Assembly: GCA_021325385.1 (NCBI GenBank)
Contig: JAJPHH010000032.1
Location: forward strand, 62,001-126,000
Reading direction: 5' to 3'
Length of the DNA stretch: 64,000 nt
Source of the DNA: Alphaproteobacteria bacterium
GTDB taxonomy: Bacteria > Pseudomonadota > Alphaproteobacteria > Rhizobiales > Beijerinckiaceae
In this document: positions 35,156 to 44,602 of the stretch, piece by piece
Layout of the letters: every line of letters begins with the position of its first letter
How positions within the stretch are numbered: the stretch's first letter is position 1
Notes under the pieces: generated by a model
What the model saw: only the letters and a program-made list of their open reading frames with translations
What the model was told of the DNA's origin: nothing
Database searches by the model: none
Position numbers and translations under genes: made by a program

Positions 35156-35659
35156 TTATTCAATGGCGAGCAAAGGCTGACCGTATTCGACGGGCGCGCC
35201 GTCCTCGACGAAAATCTCTACGACCTTGCCGGATTTCGGGGCGACAATTTCGTTGAAGACCTTCATCGCCTCGACGAGCAGCAGCTTGTCGCCGGCCTTC
35301 ACCGGCGAGCCGACTTCGACGAACGGTTTCGCTTCGGGGCTGGCGCGCCGGTAGACAGTGCCGACCATCGGCGACTTGACGACGCCCGGACGTTCGGCGG
35401 GCGCGACCGGCGCGGGCTCCTGCGCCGCAGGAGCGGGGGCGGCGGCGGCAGCCGGAGCTGCGGGCGCGACAAAGCTGGCGAGAGCCGGCGCCGCCCGTTC
35501 GCGCGCGACCCTGACGCGCAGGCCCTGATGCTCGATCTCGACTTCGCTGAGGTCATGCTCGCCGGCGATCTTGGCCAACGCCGCAATGATCGACAGGTCG
35601 AGCGCGCTCTGCGGCGGATCGAAGGCCTCGGCGCCAGCTTCGTCTTGCGGCTTCTTCAT
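35156..35659 (-). CDS. accB: Acetyl-CoA carboxylase biotin carboxyl carrier protein
   Basis: Biotin carrier subunit of 167 residues. The N-terminal helical part (about 1-50) is joined by an Ala/Pro linker (about 60-90) to the biotinyl domain at the C-terminus. The biotin-attachment lysine lies in [12 protein letters not shown]. The order accB-accC is conserved in proteobacteria and is normally autoregulated. Confidence 0.97.
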   Translation of the reverse strand: MKKPQDEAGAEAFDPPQSALDLSIIAALAKIAGEHDLSEVEIEHQGLRVRVARERAAPALASFVAPAAPAAAAAPAPAAQEPAPVAPAERPGVVKSPMVGTVYRRASPEAKPFVEVGSPVKAGDKLLLVEAMKVFNEIVAPKSGKVVEIFVEDGAPVEYGQPLLAIE

Positions 35660-35955
35660 GGCGTCCTCTTTTGCCCGTCTTTGGCGCAGACGACGCGGTC
35701 GAGGATCATCGGCGGGCGTGCTCCGAATGGCGCCGGCTCAAGGCAAATCACAACGCTGCTCACCGTCATTCGCTAGGAATTGGCGGCCCGCGGCCACCCC
35801 AGGGAGCGGGTCCTATAGCCAAAACAGGCGATGAAAGGAAGGCGCGAAAGCTCGCCGTCCCCTGTCAAAAGCGGCGCCCTCACGTAGCCCCAGCGTCGCC
35901 CTTGCGCATCAAGAGAGGCGGGCGGATGATGGACGCCCTTTTTCCGGAGGGCCTT

Positions 35956-36924
35956 ATGCGCGCGATCAGGATCCATGAAGTCGGCGGGCCTGAGGCGATG
36001 CGGCTCGAGGACATTCAATTGCCGCCGCCCGGCCCCGGCGAAGCGCGAGTCCGACATCGCGCGATCGGACTCAACTATATCGACGTCTATTATCGGACCG
36101 GGCTTTATCCAAGCCCGAGTCCGTTCACGCCGGGCAGCGAAGGCGCCGGCGACGTCGTCGCCGTCGGTCGCGGGGTAAAGGATTTCAAATTGGGCGACCG
36201 CGTCGCCTATGTGACGCGGACTGGCGCTTACGCCGAAGAAGCCAATATCCAGACAAAACTGTTGGTCCGGTTGCCCAAGGCGATTTCCTACGAGACCGCC
36301 GCCGCTTCGATGCTGAAAGGCCTGACCGCGCAGTATCTCCTCCGCCAGACTTATCGCGTAAAAAAGGGCGACGTGATCCTCGTCCACGCCGCGGCCGGCG
36401 GCGTCGGCCTGATCCTGTGCCAATGGGGCAAGGCGCTCGGCGCGACGGTAATCGGGACGGTAGGCTCGCCCGAGAAGGCGGCGCTCGCCAAAAAAGCCGG
36501 CGCGGCCCATGCGATCCTCTATCGCGAGGAGGATTTCGTCGCGCGCGTCGCCGAGATCACCAAGGGCGCCAAATGCCACGTCGTCTATGATGGCGTCGGC
36601 AAGGCGACGTTCCCCGGCTCGCTCGATTGCCTGCGTCCCTTCGGCGTATTCGCTTCCTACGGCTCCGCTTCCGGTCCGATCGAGAGCTTCAATATCGGGC
36701 TGCTCGCGCAGAAAGGATCGCTGTTCGCGACCCGGCCGACGCTCTTCGCCTTCCTCGCCGATCGGACTCGCTACGAGCGGATGGCGCGCGATCTGTTCAG
36801 CGTGCTGCGTTCCGGGGCGGTGAAGGTCAAGATCGGCGCCAAGCTGCCGCTCGCTGAAGCCTCGCGCGCGCACGCGGCGCTGGAGGCGCGCGAGACGGCC
36901 GGCTCGACGGTGCTCACGCCCTAG
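35956..36924 (+). CDS. NADPH:quinone oxidoreductase (zinc-free MDR family)
   Basis: A 322-residue medium-chain dehydrogenase/reductase of the QorA type that reduces quinones with NADPH. It starts at the ATG 35956 (MRAIRIHEVG), which has GGAGG five bases upstream. NYIDVYYRTGLYP and the nucleotide-binding HAAAGGVGLILCQWGKALGA motif are diagnostic; no structural or catalytic zinc ligands are seen. It is monocistronic between divergent accBC and the ABC transporter operon. Earlier in-frame codons lie within the non-coding 35660-35955 spacer, where I see nothing else. Confidence 0.92.
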   Translation: MRAIRIHEVGGPEAMRLEDIQLPPPGPGEARVRHRAIGLNYIDVYYRTGLYPSPSPFTPGSEGAGDVVAVGRGVKDFKLGDRVAYVTRTGAYAEEANIQTKLLVRLPKAISYETAAASMLKGLTAQYLLRQTYRVKKGDVILVHAAAGGVGLILCQWGKALGATVIGTVGSPEKAALAKKAGAAHAILYREEDFVARVAEITKGAKCHVVYDGVGKATFPGSLDCLRPFGVFASYGSASGPIESFNIGLLAQKGSLFATRPTLFAFLADRTRYERMARDLFSVLRSGAVKVKIGAKLPLAEASRAHAALEARETAGSTVLTP

Positions 36925-37063
36925 CGGCCTTCCCGCTCGTCGCCAAACCGTCATACGGCGCGAAAGTGCTTGGCAAAAATTTCGGAAAGTCTGAGCCCTT
37001 TGACGCTGGCTCTCTTCCAGCGACCCGCTAAGATCACGCGCAATCTTGGCTGGGAGGCTGAGT

Positions 37064-38623
37064 TTGGCGCAATCTCACGCGACCGACTTAGGGCAGGGTT
37101 CAAAAGCGACGCCGCTTTTAGCGGTTCGCGACATCACCAAACGGTTCGGGACCTTCACCGCGAACGACCGCGTCACGCTCGATCTCGCGGCGGGCGAGAT
37201 CCACGCTCTGCTCGGCGAAAACGGCGCCGGCAAGTCGACCCTGGTCAAAATGCTCTATGGCATTCTCGAGCCGACCGAGGGCGATATCCTTTGGCAGGGC
37301 GCGCCGATCCGCCTGGCCGATCCAAACGCCGCGCGGGCGCTCGGCATTGGCATGGTTTTTCAGCATTTCTCGCTTTTCGAAAATCTCACGGTCGCGGAGA
37401 ACATCGCCTTGGTGATGCCGTCCGAAGTCAAGCTCGACGACGCGCCCGCCAAGATCGCAGAAATCTCCCGCGCCTACGGCATGGGACTGGAGCCGTCGCG
37501 GCCGGTCTGGACGCTATCGGCAGGCGAGCGCCAGCGCATCGAGATCGCGCGCTGCCTGCTGCAGGATCCCAAGGTCCTCATTCTCGACGAGCCGACTTCG
37601 GTTCTGACGCCGCAAGAGGCTGAAAAACTCTTCGAGACGCTGGAGCGGCTGAAGGCCGAGGGCAGGGCGCTGCTCTACATTTCGCATCATCTGGAAGAGG
37701 TTCAGCGGCTCTGCGACCGAGCGACGATTCTGCGCCTCGGCAAAGTCGTCGGAACGTGCAATCCCCGCGCGGAGACGCCGCGCTCGCTCGCCGCTCTGAT
37801 GGTCGGCTCCGAGATCAAAGAGGTGAAGCCGGCCGGCGCGCATGCCCTAGGCAAGGAGCGGCTCGTCGTCTCGAATTTGAGCCTGCCGTCGCCCGAACTG
37901 CATGGCGTCGCTTTGAAGAACGTCTCGGCGGCGGTGAAGGGCGGCGAGATTTTCGGCGTCGCCGGCGTCGCCGGCAACGGCCAGTCCGAATTCTTCGCCG
38001 CGCTCTCCGGCGAGACGCTCGCCCGCGAGCCGAACGCCATCGTGATCGACGGCTCTCCAGTCGGCGCGATGGGCATCGCCGTGCGGCGCGCCTTGAACGC
38101 CGGCTTCGTACCTGAGGAGCGCAACGGCCACGCCGCCGCGCCGGACTTCACGCTTTCCGACAATATCGTCCTATCCAGCCACGCCTCCGCCGGCATGACC
38201 CGCGCCGGCTTCATCAACGCCAAGCTCGCCAAGGAGAAGGCGCGCGCCGTGATCACGAGCTTCGACGTGCGCGCCGCGGCGCCCGATCCGCCGGCCCGGA
38301 CTCTGTCGGGCGGCAATTTGCAGAAATTCGTCGTCGGCCGAGAAATCCTCCGCGATCCCTCGGTCCTCGTCATCAATCAGCCGACCTGGGGCGTCGACGT
38401 CGCGGCAGCCGCGACGATCCGGCAAGCGCTGCTCGATCTCTGCGCGAAAGGCGCTGCGATTCTGATCATCAGTCAGGACCTCGACGAATTGTTCGAGATC
38501 TGCGACCGCATCGCCGTCATCCATGGCGGCCAACTATCGGCGCCGCTGCCGGCGCGGTCGACGACGCGGGAAGAGATCGGCTTGCTCATGGCCGGCATGG
38601 GCGGGAGCGGTCATGCGCATTGA
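37064..38623 (+). CDS. ABC transporter ATPase, two domains (nucleoside/BMP type)
   Basis: An about 519-residue fused ATPase as in carbohydrate-like (CUT2) and BMP/nucleoside importers. The first ABC domain has GENGAGKST (Walker A), LSAGERQRIEIARCLL and VLILDEPTSVL. In the second, the P-loop is GVAGNGQSEFF and the signature LSGGNLQKFVVGREILRDP, with a degenerate Walker B VLVINQPTWGVD. The likely start is the TTG at 37064, preceded by GGGAGG at seven bases. It leads the four-gene operon and overlaps the next permease gene. Confidence 0.9.
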   Translation: MAQSHATDLGQGSKATPLLAVRDITKRFGTFTANDRVTLDLAAGEIHALLGENGAGKSTLVKMLYGILEPTEGDILWQGAPIRLADPNAARALGIGMVFQHFSLFENLTVAENIALVMPSEVKLDDAPAKIAEISRAYGMGLEPSRPVWTLSAGERQRIEIARCLLQDPKVLILDEPTSVLTPQEAEKLFETLERLKAEGRALLYISHHLEEVQRLCDRATILRLGKVVGTCNPRAETPRSLAALMVGSEIKEVKPAGAHALGKERLVVSNLSLPSPELHGVALKNVSAAVKGGEIFGVAGVAGNGQSEFFAALSGETLAREPNAIVIDGSPVGAMGIAVRRALNAGFVPEERNGHAAAPDFTLSDNIVLSSHASAGMTRAGFINAKLAKEKARAVITSFDVRAAAPDPPARTLSGGNLQKFVVGREILRDPSVLVINQPTWGVDVAAAATIRQALLDLCAKGAAILIISQDLDELFEICDRIAVIHGGQLSAPLPARSTTREEIGLLMAGMGGSGHAH

Positions 38624-39698
38624 CCTCGAAGCGCGGCCAAAACGCTCGGCGTTGCGGGAAATCCTCTCGCCCGTCGTCGCCCTGATCGTCGCCATCGTGA
38701 TTGGCGGCGTCGTCGTGGCGATTATGGGACGTTCGCCGCTCGCCGCTTTCGACGTCTATTTCGTCGAACCCTTGTCGCAATCCTACTCGCTGCAAGCGAT
38801 CGCGGTGAAAGCTGCGCCTTTGATCCTGATCGCCGTCGGCCTTGCCTTCTGCTACCGGGCCAATCTCTGGAACATCGGCGCGGAGGGCCAATTCATCGCC
38901 GGCGGCGCGCTCGGCGGCTGGCTTGGCCTCGTCACCCATGACGGCGCCTATCAGGCGATCGGCTCGTGGTGGATTTTGCCGGCGATGATGCTGCTCGGAA
39001 TCCTTGGCGGCGTCCTTTACGCGATGATCCCCGCGGCTCTGCGCGTCTGGCTCAATGTCTCTGAAATCCTCACCAGCCTCATGTTGGTCTATGTCGCGCA
39101 GCTCACCCTGGACTGGCTGGTGCGCGGACCGTGGAAAGACCCGCAGGGCTTCAATTTCCCGGTTACAGTCAATTTCGATCCCGAGGCGACGCTGCCGATT
39201 CTCTTCGACGGCGGCACGCTGCATCTCGGCGTGCTGTTTGCGCCGATTGTCGTGATCATCGCGGCGGTCGTCTTTTCGAAGACGATTTTCGGCTTCCAGG
39301 TGCGCCTCGCCGGCTCTTCGCCGAAGGCGGCGCGCTTCGGCGGCTTCGACGACAAGCGCATCGCCTTCGCCGCCTTCGCCATTTCCGGCGGCCTCGCCGG
39401 CCTGGCCGGAATCGCGGAAGTGTCGGGGAAGATCGGCCAGCTCCTGACGACGATCTCGCCGGGCTACGGCTTTTCCGCGATCATCGTCGCGTTTCTCGGC
39501 CGGCTGTCGCCGGTCGGCATTTTCATCGGCGGCCTCGTTCTTGCTGTGACCTTCGTCGGCGGCGAGGACGCGCAGATCGCGCTCAAATTGCCAGGCGACA
39601 TGACTCTCGCCTTTCAAGGCGTGCTGCTGATCTGCGTGCTCGCCGCCGACGTGCTGGCGCGCTACCGGCTGCGCTTCAGATTGGGGGGCAAGGCGTGA
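38613..39698 (+). CDS. ABC transporter permease (BMP/nucleoside type, first)
   Basis: Inner-membrane permease of 361 residues related to the branched-chain/nucleoside (BPD_transp_2) permeases, with about nine hydrophobic segments. NLWNIGAEGQFIAGGALGGW is the typical signature. The start at 38613 overlaps the ATPase gene by 11 bp, and its stop overlaps the GTG start of the second permease. With the following gene it would form the channel. Confidence 0.9.
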   Translation: MRIDLEARPKRSALREILSPVVALIVAIVIGGVVVAIMGRSPLAAFDVYFVEPLSQSYSLQAIAVKAAPLILIAVGLAFCYRANLWNIGAEGQFIAGGALGGWLGLVTHDGAYQAIGSWWILPAMMLLGILGGVLYAMIPAALRVWLNVSEILTSLMLVYVAQLTLDWLVRGPWKDPQGFNFPVTVNFDPEATLPILFDGGTLHLGVLFAPIVVIIAAVVFSKTIFGFQVRLAGSSPKAARFGGFDDKRIAFAAFAISGGLAGLAGIAEVSGKIGQLLTTISPGYGFSAIIVAFLGRLSPVGIFIGGLVLAVTFVGGEDAQIALKLPGDMTLAFQGVLLICVLAADVLARYRLRFRLGGKA

Positions 39699-40624
39699 CC
39701 TTCGACGCGCAGCAAGTGCAGGACGTGCTGATCATCGTCGTGACGGCGGCGACGCCCTTGTTGATCGCCGCGGTCGGCGAACTGGTTGTCGAGCGGTCTG
39801 GCGTGCTCAATCTCGGCGTCGAAGGCATGATGATCATCGGCGCGGCGACCGGCTTCGCCGCCGGCTATTCGACCGACTCGACGCTTGTCGGGGTCGCCGC
39901 CGGCGTGATTTCCGGGGCGATTCTTGCTGCAATTTTCGCCTTTCTGACGCTTGGGCTCGCCGCCAATCAGGTCGCTTCAGGCTTGGCTTTGACGATTCTC
40001 GGCCGCGGCGTCGCCAACCTGATCGGCGCCAGCTTCGTCGGCCTGAAGCGCACGCCTGCGCCGCATCTCCACATTCCGGGCCTTTCCGACATTCCGCTGA
40101 TCGGAAAGCTGATTTTCGGCGAGGATTTCTTCGTCTATTTCGGCCTGCTGCTCACCGGCGCCGTCGCCTATTGGCTCATGCGCACGCGGTCCGGCCTGAC
40201 CCTTCGCGCGATCGGCGACAACCACGCTTCGGGCCACTCCCTCGGCGTGCCGGTGCGCCGCATCCGCCTGCTGGCGGTGCTGTTCGGCGGCGGCTGCGCG
40301 GGCCTCGCCGGCTCCTATCTCTCTCTCGCCTATACGCCGTTCTGGTCGCCCGACATGACAGCCGGCCGCGGCTGGATCGCGCTGGCGCTCGTCGTCTTCG
40401 CCTCGTGGAAGCCGTGGCGCGCCTTGGCCGGCGCGCTGCTGTTCGGCGGCGTGACCGTGCTGCAGCTCGTTTTCCAGACCTGGGGCGTGCCGATCCCCCC
40501 GCAATTCCTGGCCTCGCTGCCCTATTTGACGACAATCGCGGTGCTGGTCGTGCTGTCGATCCGCGACATTCGCGGCGCCGCCGCTCCGGCTTCGCTCGGC
40601 ATACCCTTCATTCCCGATCGGTAA
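39695..40624 (+). CDS. ABC transporter permease (BMP/nucleoside type, second)
   Basis: A 309-residue permease with the motif GVLNLGVEGMMIIGA, seen in the second permease of BMP-type importers, and about eight membrane segments. It starts with GTG 39695, overlapping the previous stop. It ends 148 bp before the binding-protein gene, a spacer with no other gene. Confidence 0.9.
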   Translation: MTFDAQQVQDVLIIVVTAATPLLIAAVGELVVERSGVLNLGVEGMMIIGAATGFAAGYSTDSTLVGVAAGVISGAILAAIFAFLTLGLAANQVASGLALTILGRGVANLIGASFVGLKRTPAPHLHIPGLSDIPLIGKLIFGEDFFVYFGLLLTGAVAYWLMRTRSGLTLRAIGDNHASGHSLGVPVRRIRLLAVLFGGGCAGLAGSYLSLAYTPFWSPDMTAGRGWIALALVVFASWKPWRALAGALLFGGVTVLQLVFQTWGVPIPPQFLASLPYLTTIAVLVVLSIRDIRGAAAPASLGIPFIPDR

Positions 40625-40772
40625 GAGCGGGCGTGAAGCGCTTCTTGTTGCTTGGACGGTCCGCGCTTTCTAAGCTTTGGCGAGGGGTTTCGACAGGCGG
40701 GCGTCCGAGATAATAAGCCGGATACGGCCGCCGGCATTGTGTTGGTCGAAATCTGAATGGGAGACGGAGAGT

Positions 40773-41846
40773 ATGCGCAAGTTCATGACTGCCGCCGCTG
40801 CGGCGGCGCTAACCCTGGCTTTCGCCGGCGCCGCGGAGGCGGCCGCCAAAGTGAAGGCCTGCTGGGTCTATGTCGGACCGGTCGGCGATTTCGGCTATTC
40901 CTATCAGCACGATCAAGGCCGCCTCTACGCGGCCAAGCAACTCGGCGACAAGGTCGACGCCACGACCTATCTCGAAAACGTGCCGGAGAGCGATAGCGAG
41001 CGCGCCTTCGAGCAATTGGCGCGGTCGGGGTGCAACATCATCTTCGGCACCTCGTTCGGCTTCATGGATCCGATGGTGAAGGTCGCGAAGAAATTTCCCA
41101 ACGTGAAGTTCGAGCACGCCACTGGCTATAAGCGCGCGCCCAACCTCGCGACCTACGCGGCCAGGTTCTATGAAGGCCGCTACGTGATGGGCCAGATCGC
41201 CGGCAAAATGACCAAGACGAACACGATCGGCTACATCGTCTCTTTCCCGATCCCGGAAGTTATCTCCGGCATCAACGCCTTCGAGCAGGGATTGAAGACG
41301 ACCAACCCGAACGCCAAGATCAAAATCGTCTGGGTCAGCACTTGGATGGACCCGGGCAAGGAGGCGGACGCCGCAAAGGCGCTGCTCGCCGGGGGCGCCG
41401 ACATTCTGACCCAGCACACCGATTCGACGGCTCCGCTTCAAGAGGCGGAGAAGGCCGGCAAGCTCGGCTTCGGCCAGTCCTCCGACATGATCAAGTTTGC
41501 GCCCAAGGCCCAACTGACCGCTAATACCGACAATTGGGGACCCTATTACACGCAGCGGCTCCAGGCGGTTATCGACGGAACCTGGAAGTCCCAGGACACC
41601 TGGGACGGCATCGGCAAGGGCATGGTCGCGCTCGCGCCGTTCACCAACATGCCAGACGACGTCAAGGCCATGGCGGAGAAGACGACTGCCGACATCGCAT
41701 CCGGCAAGCTGCAGATTTTCGCCTGCCCAGTCCTAGACCAGGCCGGCAAGGATCAGTGCAAGTCCGGCGCGAAGACGCTTGAGGACGGACAGATTTTGGG
41801 CATGAATTGGTATGTTCAGGGGATCGACGACAAAATTCCGCAATGA
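40773..41846 (+). CDS. BMP-family ABC transporter substrate-binding protein
   Basis: Periplasmic binding protein of the PnrA/BMP family, 357 residues. A signal peptide spans about 1-23 (MRKFMTAAAAAALTLAFAGAAEAAA). The mature part has the family regions VKACWVYVGPVGDFGYSYQHDQG, NIIFGTSFGFMDP and HTDSTAPLQEAEKAGKLGFGQSS. Members bind purine nucleosides, riboflavin or related ligands; here the ligand is unknown. The ATG 40773 has GGAGA upstream. It closes the transporter operon and is followed by a terminator. Confidence 0.92.
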   Translation: MRKFMTAAAAAALTLAFAGAAEAAAKVKACWVYVGPVGDFGYSYQHDQGRLYAAKQLGDKVDATTYLENVPESDSERAFEQLARSGCNIIFGTSFGFMDPMVKVAKKFPNVKFEHATGYKRAPNLATYAARFYEGRYVMGQIAGKMTKTNTIGYIVSFPIPEVISGINAFEQGLKTTNPNAKIKIVWVSTWMDPGKEADAAKALLAGGADILTQHTDSTAPLQEAEKAGKLGFGQSSDMIKFAPKAQLTANTDNWGPYYTQRLQAVIDGTWKSQDTWDGIGKGMVALAPFTNMPDDVKAMAEKTTADIASGKLQIFACPVLDQAGKDQCKSGAKTLEDGQILGMNWYVQGIDDKIPQ

Positions 41847-41880
41847 CGGATTGGTCGCGGATCGTGACAAATTGTTTAGT

Positions 41881-41909
41881 AGGCGGCCTTCTGGCCGCCT
41901 CTTTTTCTT
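41881..41909 (+). terminator. Rho-independent terminator of the BMP transporter operon
   Basis: A perfect 8-bp stem AGGCGGCC/GGCCGCCT with a TTCT loop is followed by CTTTTTCTT, 35 bp past the stop codon. Confidence 0.85.
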
Positions 41910-42054
41910 GGAAGAGACCGGTCGAGGGTCGACCTCGGCGCGCCGGCCCGCGCAGCGGGTTTGTGCTTGGCGCGCGGGCGGGCAGCGCGTATAGGACGCC
42001 CGTCCGGAACGCCAGCGTCGACCGGCGACTTTAGTGGAGAGGCTTGACGAGCCG

Positions 42055-42867
42055 ATGACCGAACCGATGCGACTGAAAGGCGAAGGCGTGGATGCGTCCG
42101 TCAAGAAGAAAGAAGAAGGCGGCCTCTGGGAGATCGTCAAGGTCATCGTTCAGGCCGTGGCGATCGCCATCGTCATCCGCACAGTCCTGTTCCAGCCTTT
42201 CAACATCCCGTCCGGCTCGCTGATTCCGACCCTCGACGTCGGCGACTATTTGTTCGTCTCGAAATATTCCTACGGCTATTCGCGTTATTCGCTGCCGTCT
42301 TTCCTCGATTGGCTGCCGAGCGACATGCATGGACGCGTCTTCGGATCGCCCCCGAAGCGCGGCGACGTCATCGTCTTCAAATGGCCAGTCGACAATTCGA
42401 CCGATTACATCAAGCGCGTCATCGGGCTGCCGGGCGACAAGATCCAGATGATCGACGGCGACCTTTACATCAACGGCCAGAAAGTGAAGCGCGAGCTTGT
42501 CAGCGAAAGCGACGAGCCGATGGGCGCGGGCTACCAACATCACGTCAAAGTCTATCGCGAGACGCTGCCCGGCGGGGTTACGCACGAGATCCAGACTTTC
42601 GAGGATGGCCGCGGCCAAATGAACAACACCGCCGTCTTCCAAGTGCCGCAGGACGAATATTTCATGATGGGCGACAATCGCGACAATTCGTCCGATTCGC
42701 GCGTCTGGGGGCCGGCGCCGTTCGAAAACCTGATCGGCAAGGCGGAGATCATTTTCTTCTCGATGAAAACCGTCCCAGGCAAGGCCGAAGAGACGGAGCC
42801 GGCTTGGGAGTTCTGGCGCTGGCCATGGACGGTTCGGTGGAGCCGCTTGTTCCAACCGGTTCATTAG
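42055..42867 (+). CDS. lepB: Signal peptidase I
   Basis: A 270-residue membrane-bound serine protease that removes Sec signal peptides. It has a single N-terminal membrane anchor (VIVQAVAIAIVIRTVLF), the catalytic Ser in IPSGSLIPTLDVGDY, the Lys in DYIKRVIGLPGD and the C-terminal GDNRDNSSDSRVWG box. The ATG at 42055 is chosen, with GGAGAGG upstream; a GTG 21 bp earlier is possible. It leads the lepB-rnc-era block typical of alphaproteobacteria. Confidence 0.95.
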   Translation: MTEPMRLKGEGVDASVKKKEEGGLWEIVKVIVQAVAIAIVIRTVLFQPFNIPSGSLIPTLDVGDYLFVSKYSYGYSRYSLPSFLDWLPSDMHGRVFGSPPKRGDVIVFKWPVDNSTDYIKRVIGLPGDKIQMIDGDLYINGQKVKRELVSESDEPMGAGYQHHVKVYRETLPGGVTHEIQTFEDGRGQMNNTAVFQVPQDEYFMMGDNRDNSSDSRVWGPAPFENLIGKAEIIFFSMKTVPGKAEETEPAWEFWRWPWTVRWSRLFQPVH

Positions 42868-42868
42868 A

Positions 42869-43582
42869 ATGGCGAAACCAGCGCGAGCAAAAGCTTCGCT
42901 CGCCGACCTCGAGGCCAAGCTCGGCTATCGCTTTACGAATCCGGCTCTCGCCGAGCGCGCCCTGACGCATCTGTCGGCGGCGCGCTCGGACATTGTTGGC
43001 CGGCTCGACTCGTATCAACGGTTGGAGTTTTTGGGCGACCGCGTGCTTGGGCTGGCCGTCGCCGAAATGCTCTATGAGGCCTTTCCCGAGGCGAGCGAAG
43101 GCGAACTCTCCATTCGGCTCGCGGCCTTGGTCCGTCGAGAGGCCTGCGCCGAAGTCGCTGCGTCGTGGGATCTCGGGCCGCATCTTCATCTCGGCTCGGG
43201 CGAAGCCCAGGCCGGCGGCCGCAAGAAGGCGACCATCCTGGCGGACGTCTGCGAATCGCTGATTGGGGCAGTGTTTCTCGACGGCGGCTTCGACGTCGCG
43301 CGCGACCTCGTCGTCCGCGCCTGGCGCGGACGCATGCGCGCCGACGCCGCGCCGGCGCGGGACGCCAAAACCGTGCTGCAGGAATGGGCCCAGGCGCGCG
43401 CCCTCGGCGCGCCCAGTTATGACGAGGTCGAGCGCTCCGGACCCGACCACGCGCCAAAATTCACCGTCCGCGTGACGCTCGACGGCTATCCGCCCGAGCT
43501 CGGCTCGGCCTCCTCGAAGCGCGCCGCCGAGCAGGCCGCGGCGCAGGCCTTCATGAGCAGGCTCGAGGGCGCGAAAGCATGA
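42869..43582 (+). CDS. rnc: Ribonuclease III
   Basis: A 237-residue double-stranded-RNA endonuclease that matures rRNA and mRNAs. The signature RLEFLGDRVLGLAVAEMLY and catalytic ILADVCESLIGAVFLDGG are intact. The C-terminal double-stranded-RNA-binding domain contains PKFTVRVTLDGY and SSKRAAEQAAAQAFM. It starts one base after the lepB stop and overlaps era by 4 bp. Confidence 0.97.
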   Translation: MAKPARAKASLADLEAKLGYRFTNPALAERALTHLSAARSDIVGRLDSYQRLEFLGDRVLGLAVAEMLYEAFPEASEGELSIRLAALVRREACAEVAASWDLGPHLHLGSGEAQAGGRKKATILADVCESLIGAVFLDGGFDVARDLVVRAWRGRMRADAAPARDAKTVLQEWAQARALGAPSYDEVERSGPDHAPKFTVRVTLDGYPPELGSASSKRAAEQAAAQAFMSRLEGAKA

Positions 43583-44502
43583 GCGAAACCCGTTGCGGCT
43601 TCGTCGCGCTCCTCGGCGCGCCGAATGCCGGCAAATCGACGCTGATCAACGCCCTGGTCGGCGCGAAGGTCGCGGCCGTCTCCCGCAAGGCGCAAATGAC
43701 CCGCGCGCCGACGCGCGGGATTTTCACCGAAGAGGCGGCGCAGATCATCTTCGTCGACACGCCGGGGCTGTTCGCGCCGAAGCGGCGGCTCGACCGAGCG
43801 ATGACCCGGGCGGCCTGGGAGGCGGCGGACGACGCCGATTGCATCGTCTTGCTGGTCGACGCGCGGGCGGAGCTGCGAACCGGGCCGGACGCGCCGCCGA
43901 CGGAGGAAACGAAGGCAATTCTAGACGCCTTGTCGTCCAGAAAACCGCCTAAGGTTCTCGCGCTCAACAAGATCGACGCGGTCGAACGGCCGGCTTTGCT
44001 CGGCCTCGCTGCGCGGATCAATCAGCGCTTGCCGTTCGACGAGACCTTCATGATTTCGGCGCTGACCGGCGACGGGCTGGACGATTTCCGCAGAGCGCTC
44101 GCTCTCAAGATGAAACCTGGCCCGTGGCTCTATCCGGAAGACCAGATTTCCGGCGGAGACCTCCGCATGCTCGCCGCGGAAATCACGCGCGAAAAGCTGT
44201 TCGAGCGGCTGCACGACGAATTGCCCTATCAGGCGACGGTCGAGACGGACCAATGGAAAGAGCTGCCCGACGGCTCGGCGCGAATCGAGCAGACGATCTA
44301 CGTGACGCGCGAATCGCATCGCAAGATCGTGCTCGGCGAGGGCGGCCGGACAATCAAGGCGATCGGCCAAGCCGCGCGCAAGGATATCGCGGACGCCAAC
44401 GAGGCGCCGGTGCATCTCTTTCTGTTCGTCAAGGTGCGTGAGAACTGGGCCGAGGATCCGGAGCGCTACCGCGCGATGGGGCTTGAATTCCCGAAGAATT
44501 GA
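43579..44502 (+). CDS. era: GTPase Era
   Basis: A 307-residue GTPase that helps mature the 30S subunit and 16S rRNA. G1 is GAPNAGKSTL, G3 VDTPG and G4 NKID, and the C-terminal KH domain contains KIVLGEGGRTIKAIGQAARKDI. The start overlaps rnc. The usual next gene in alphaproteobacteria is recO, but here about 3.5 kb of accessory genes lies between. Confidence 0.97.
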   Translation: MSETRCGFVALLGAPNAGKSTLINALVGAKVAAVSRKAQMTRAPTRGIFTEEAAQIIFVDTPGLFAPKRRLDRAMTRAAWEAADDADCIVLLVDARAELRTGPDAPPTEETKAILDALSSRKPPKVLALNKIDAVERPALLGLAARINQRLPFDETFMISALTGDGLDDFRRALALKMKPGPWLYPEDQISGGDLRMLAAEITREKLFERLHDELPYQATVETDQWKELPDGSARIEQTIYVTRESHRKIVLGEGGRTIKAIGQAARKDIADANEAPVHLFLFVKVRENWAEDPERYRAMGLEFPKN

Positions 44503-44602
44503 CGGGAGCGAATCCTATCCGTTCGCGCTCTTTGGGCGCGCTTCGTTGTCTTCCAAGATAAAAGACGCGAAGCGCGCGATTCGCCAAACAGCGAACTGTC
44601 CG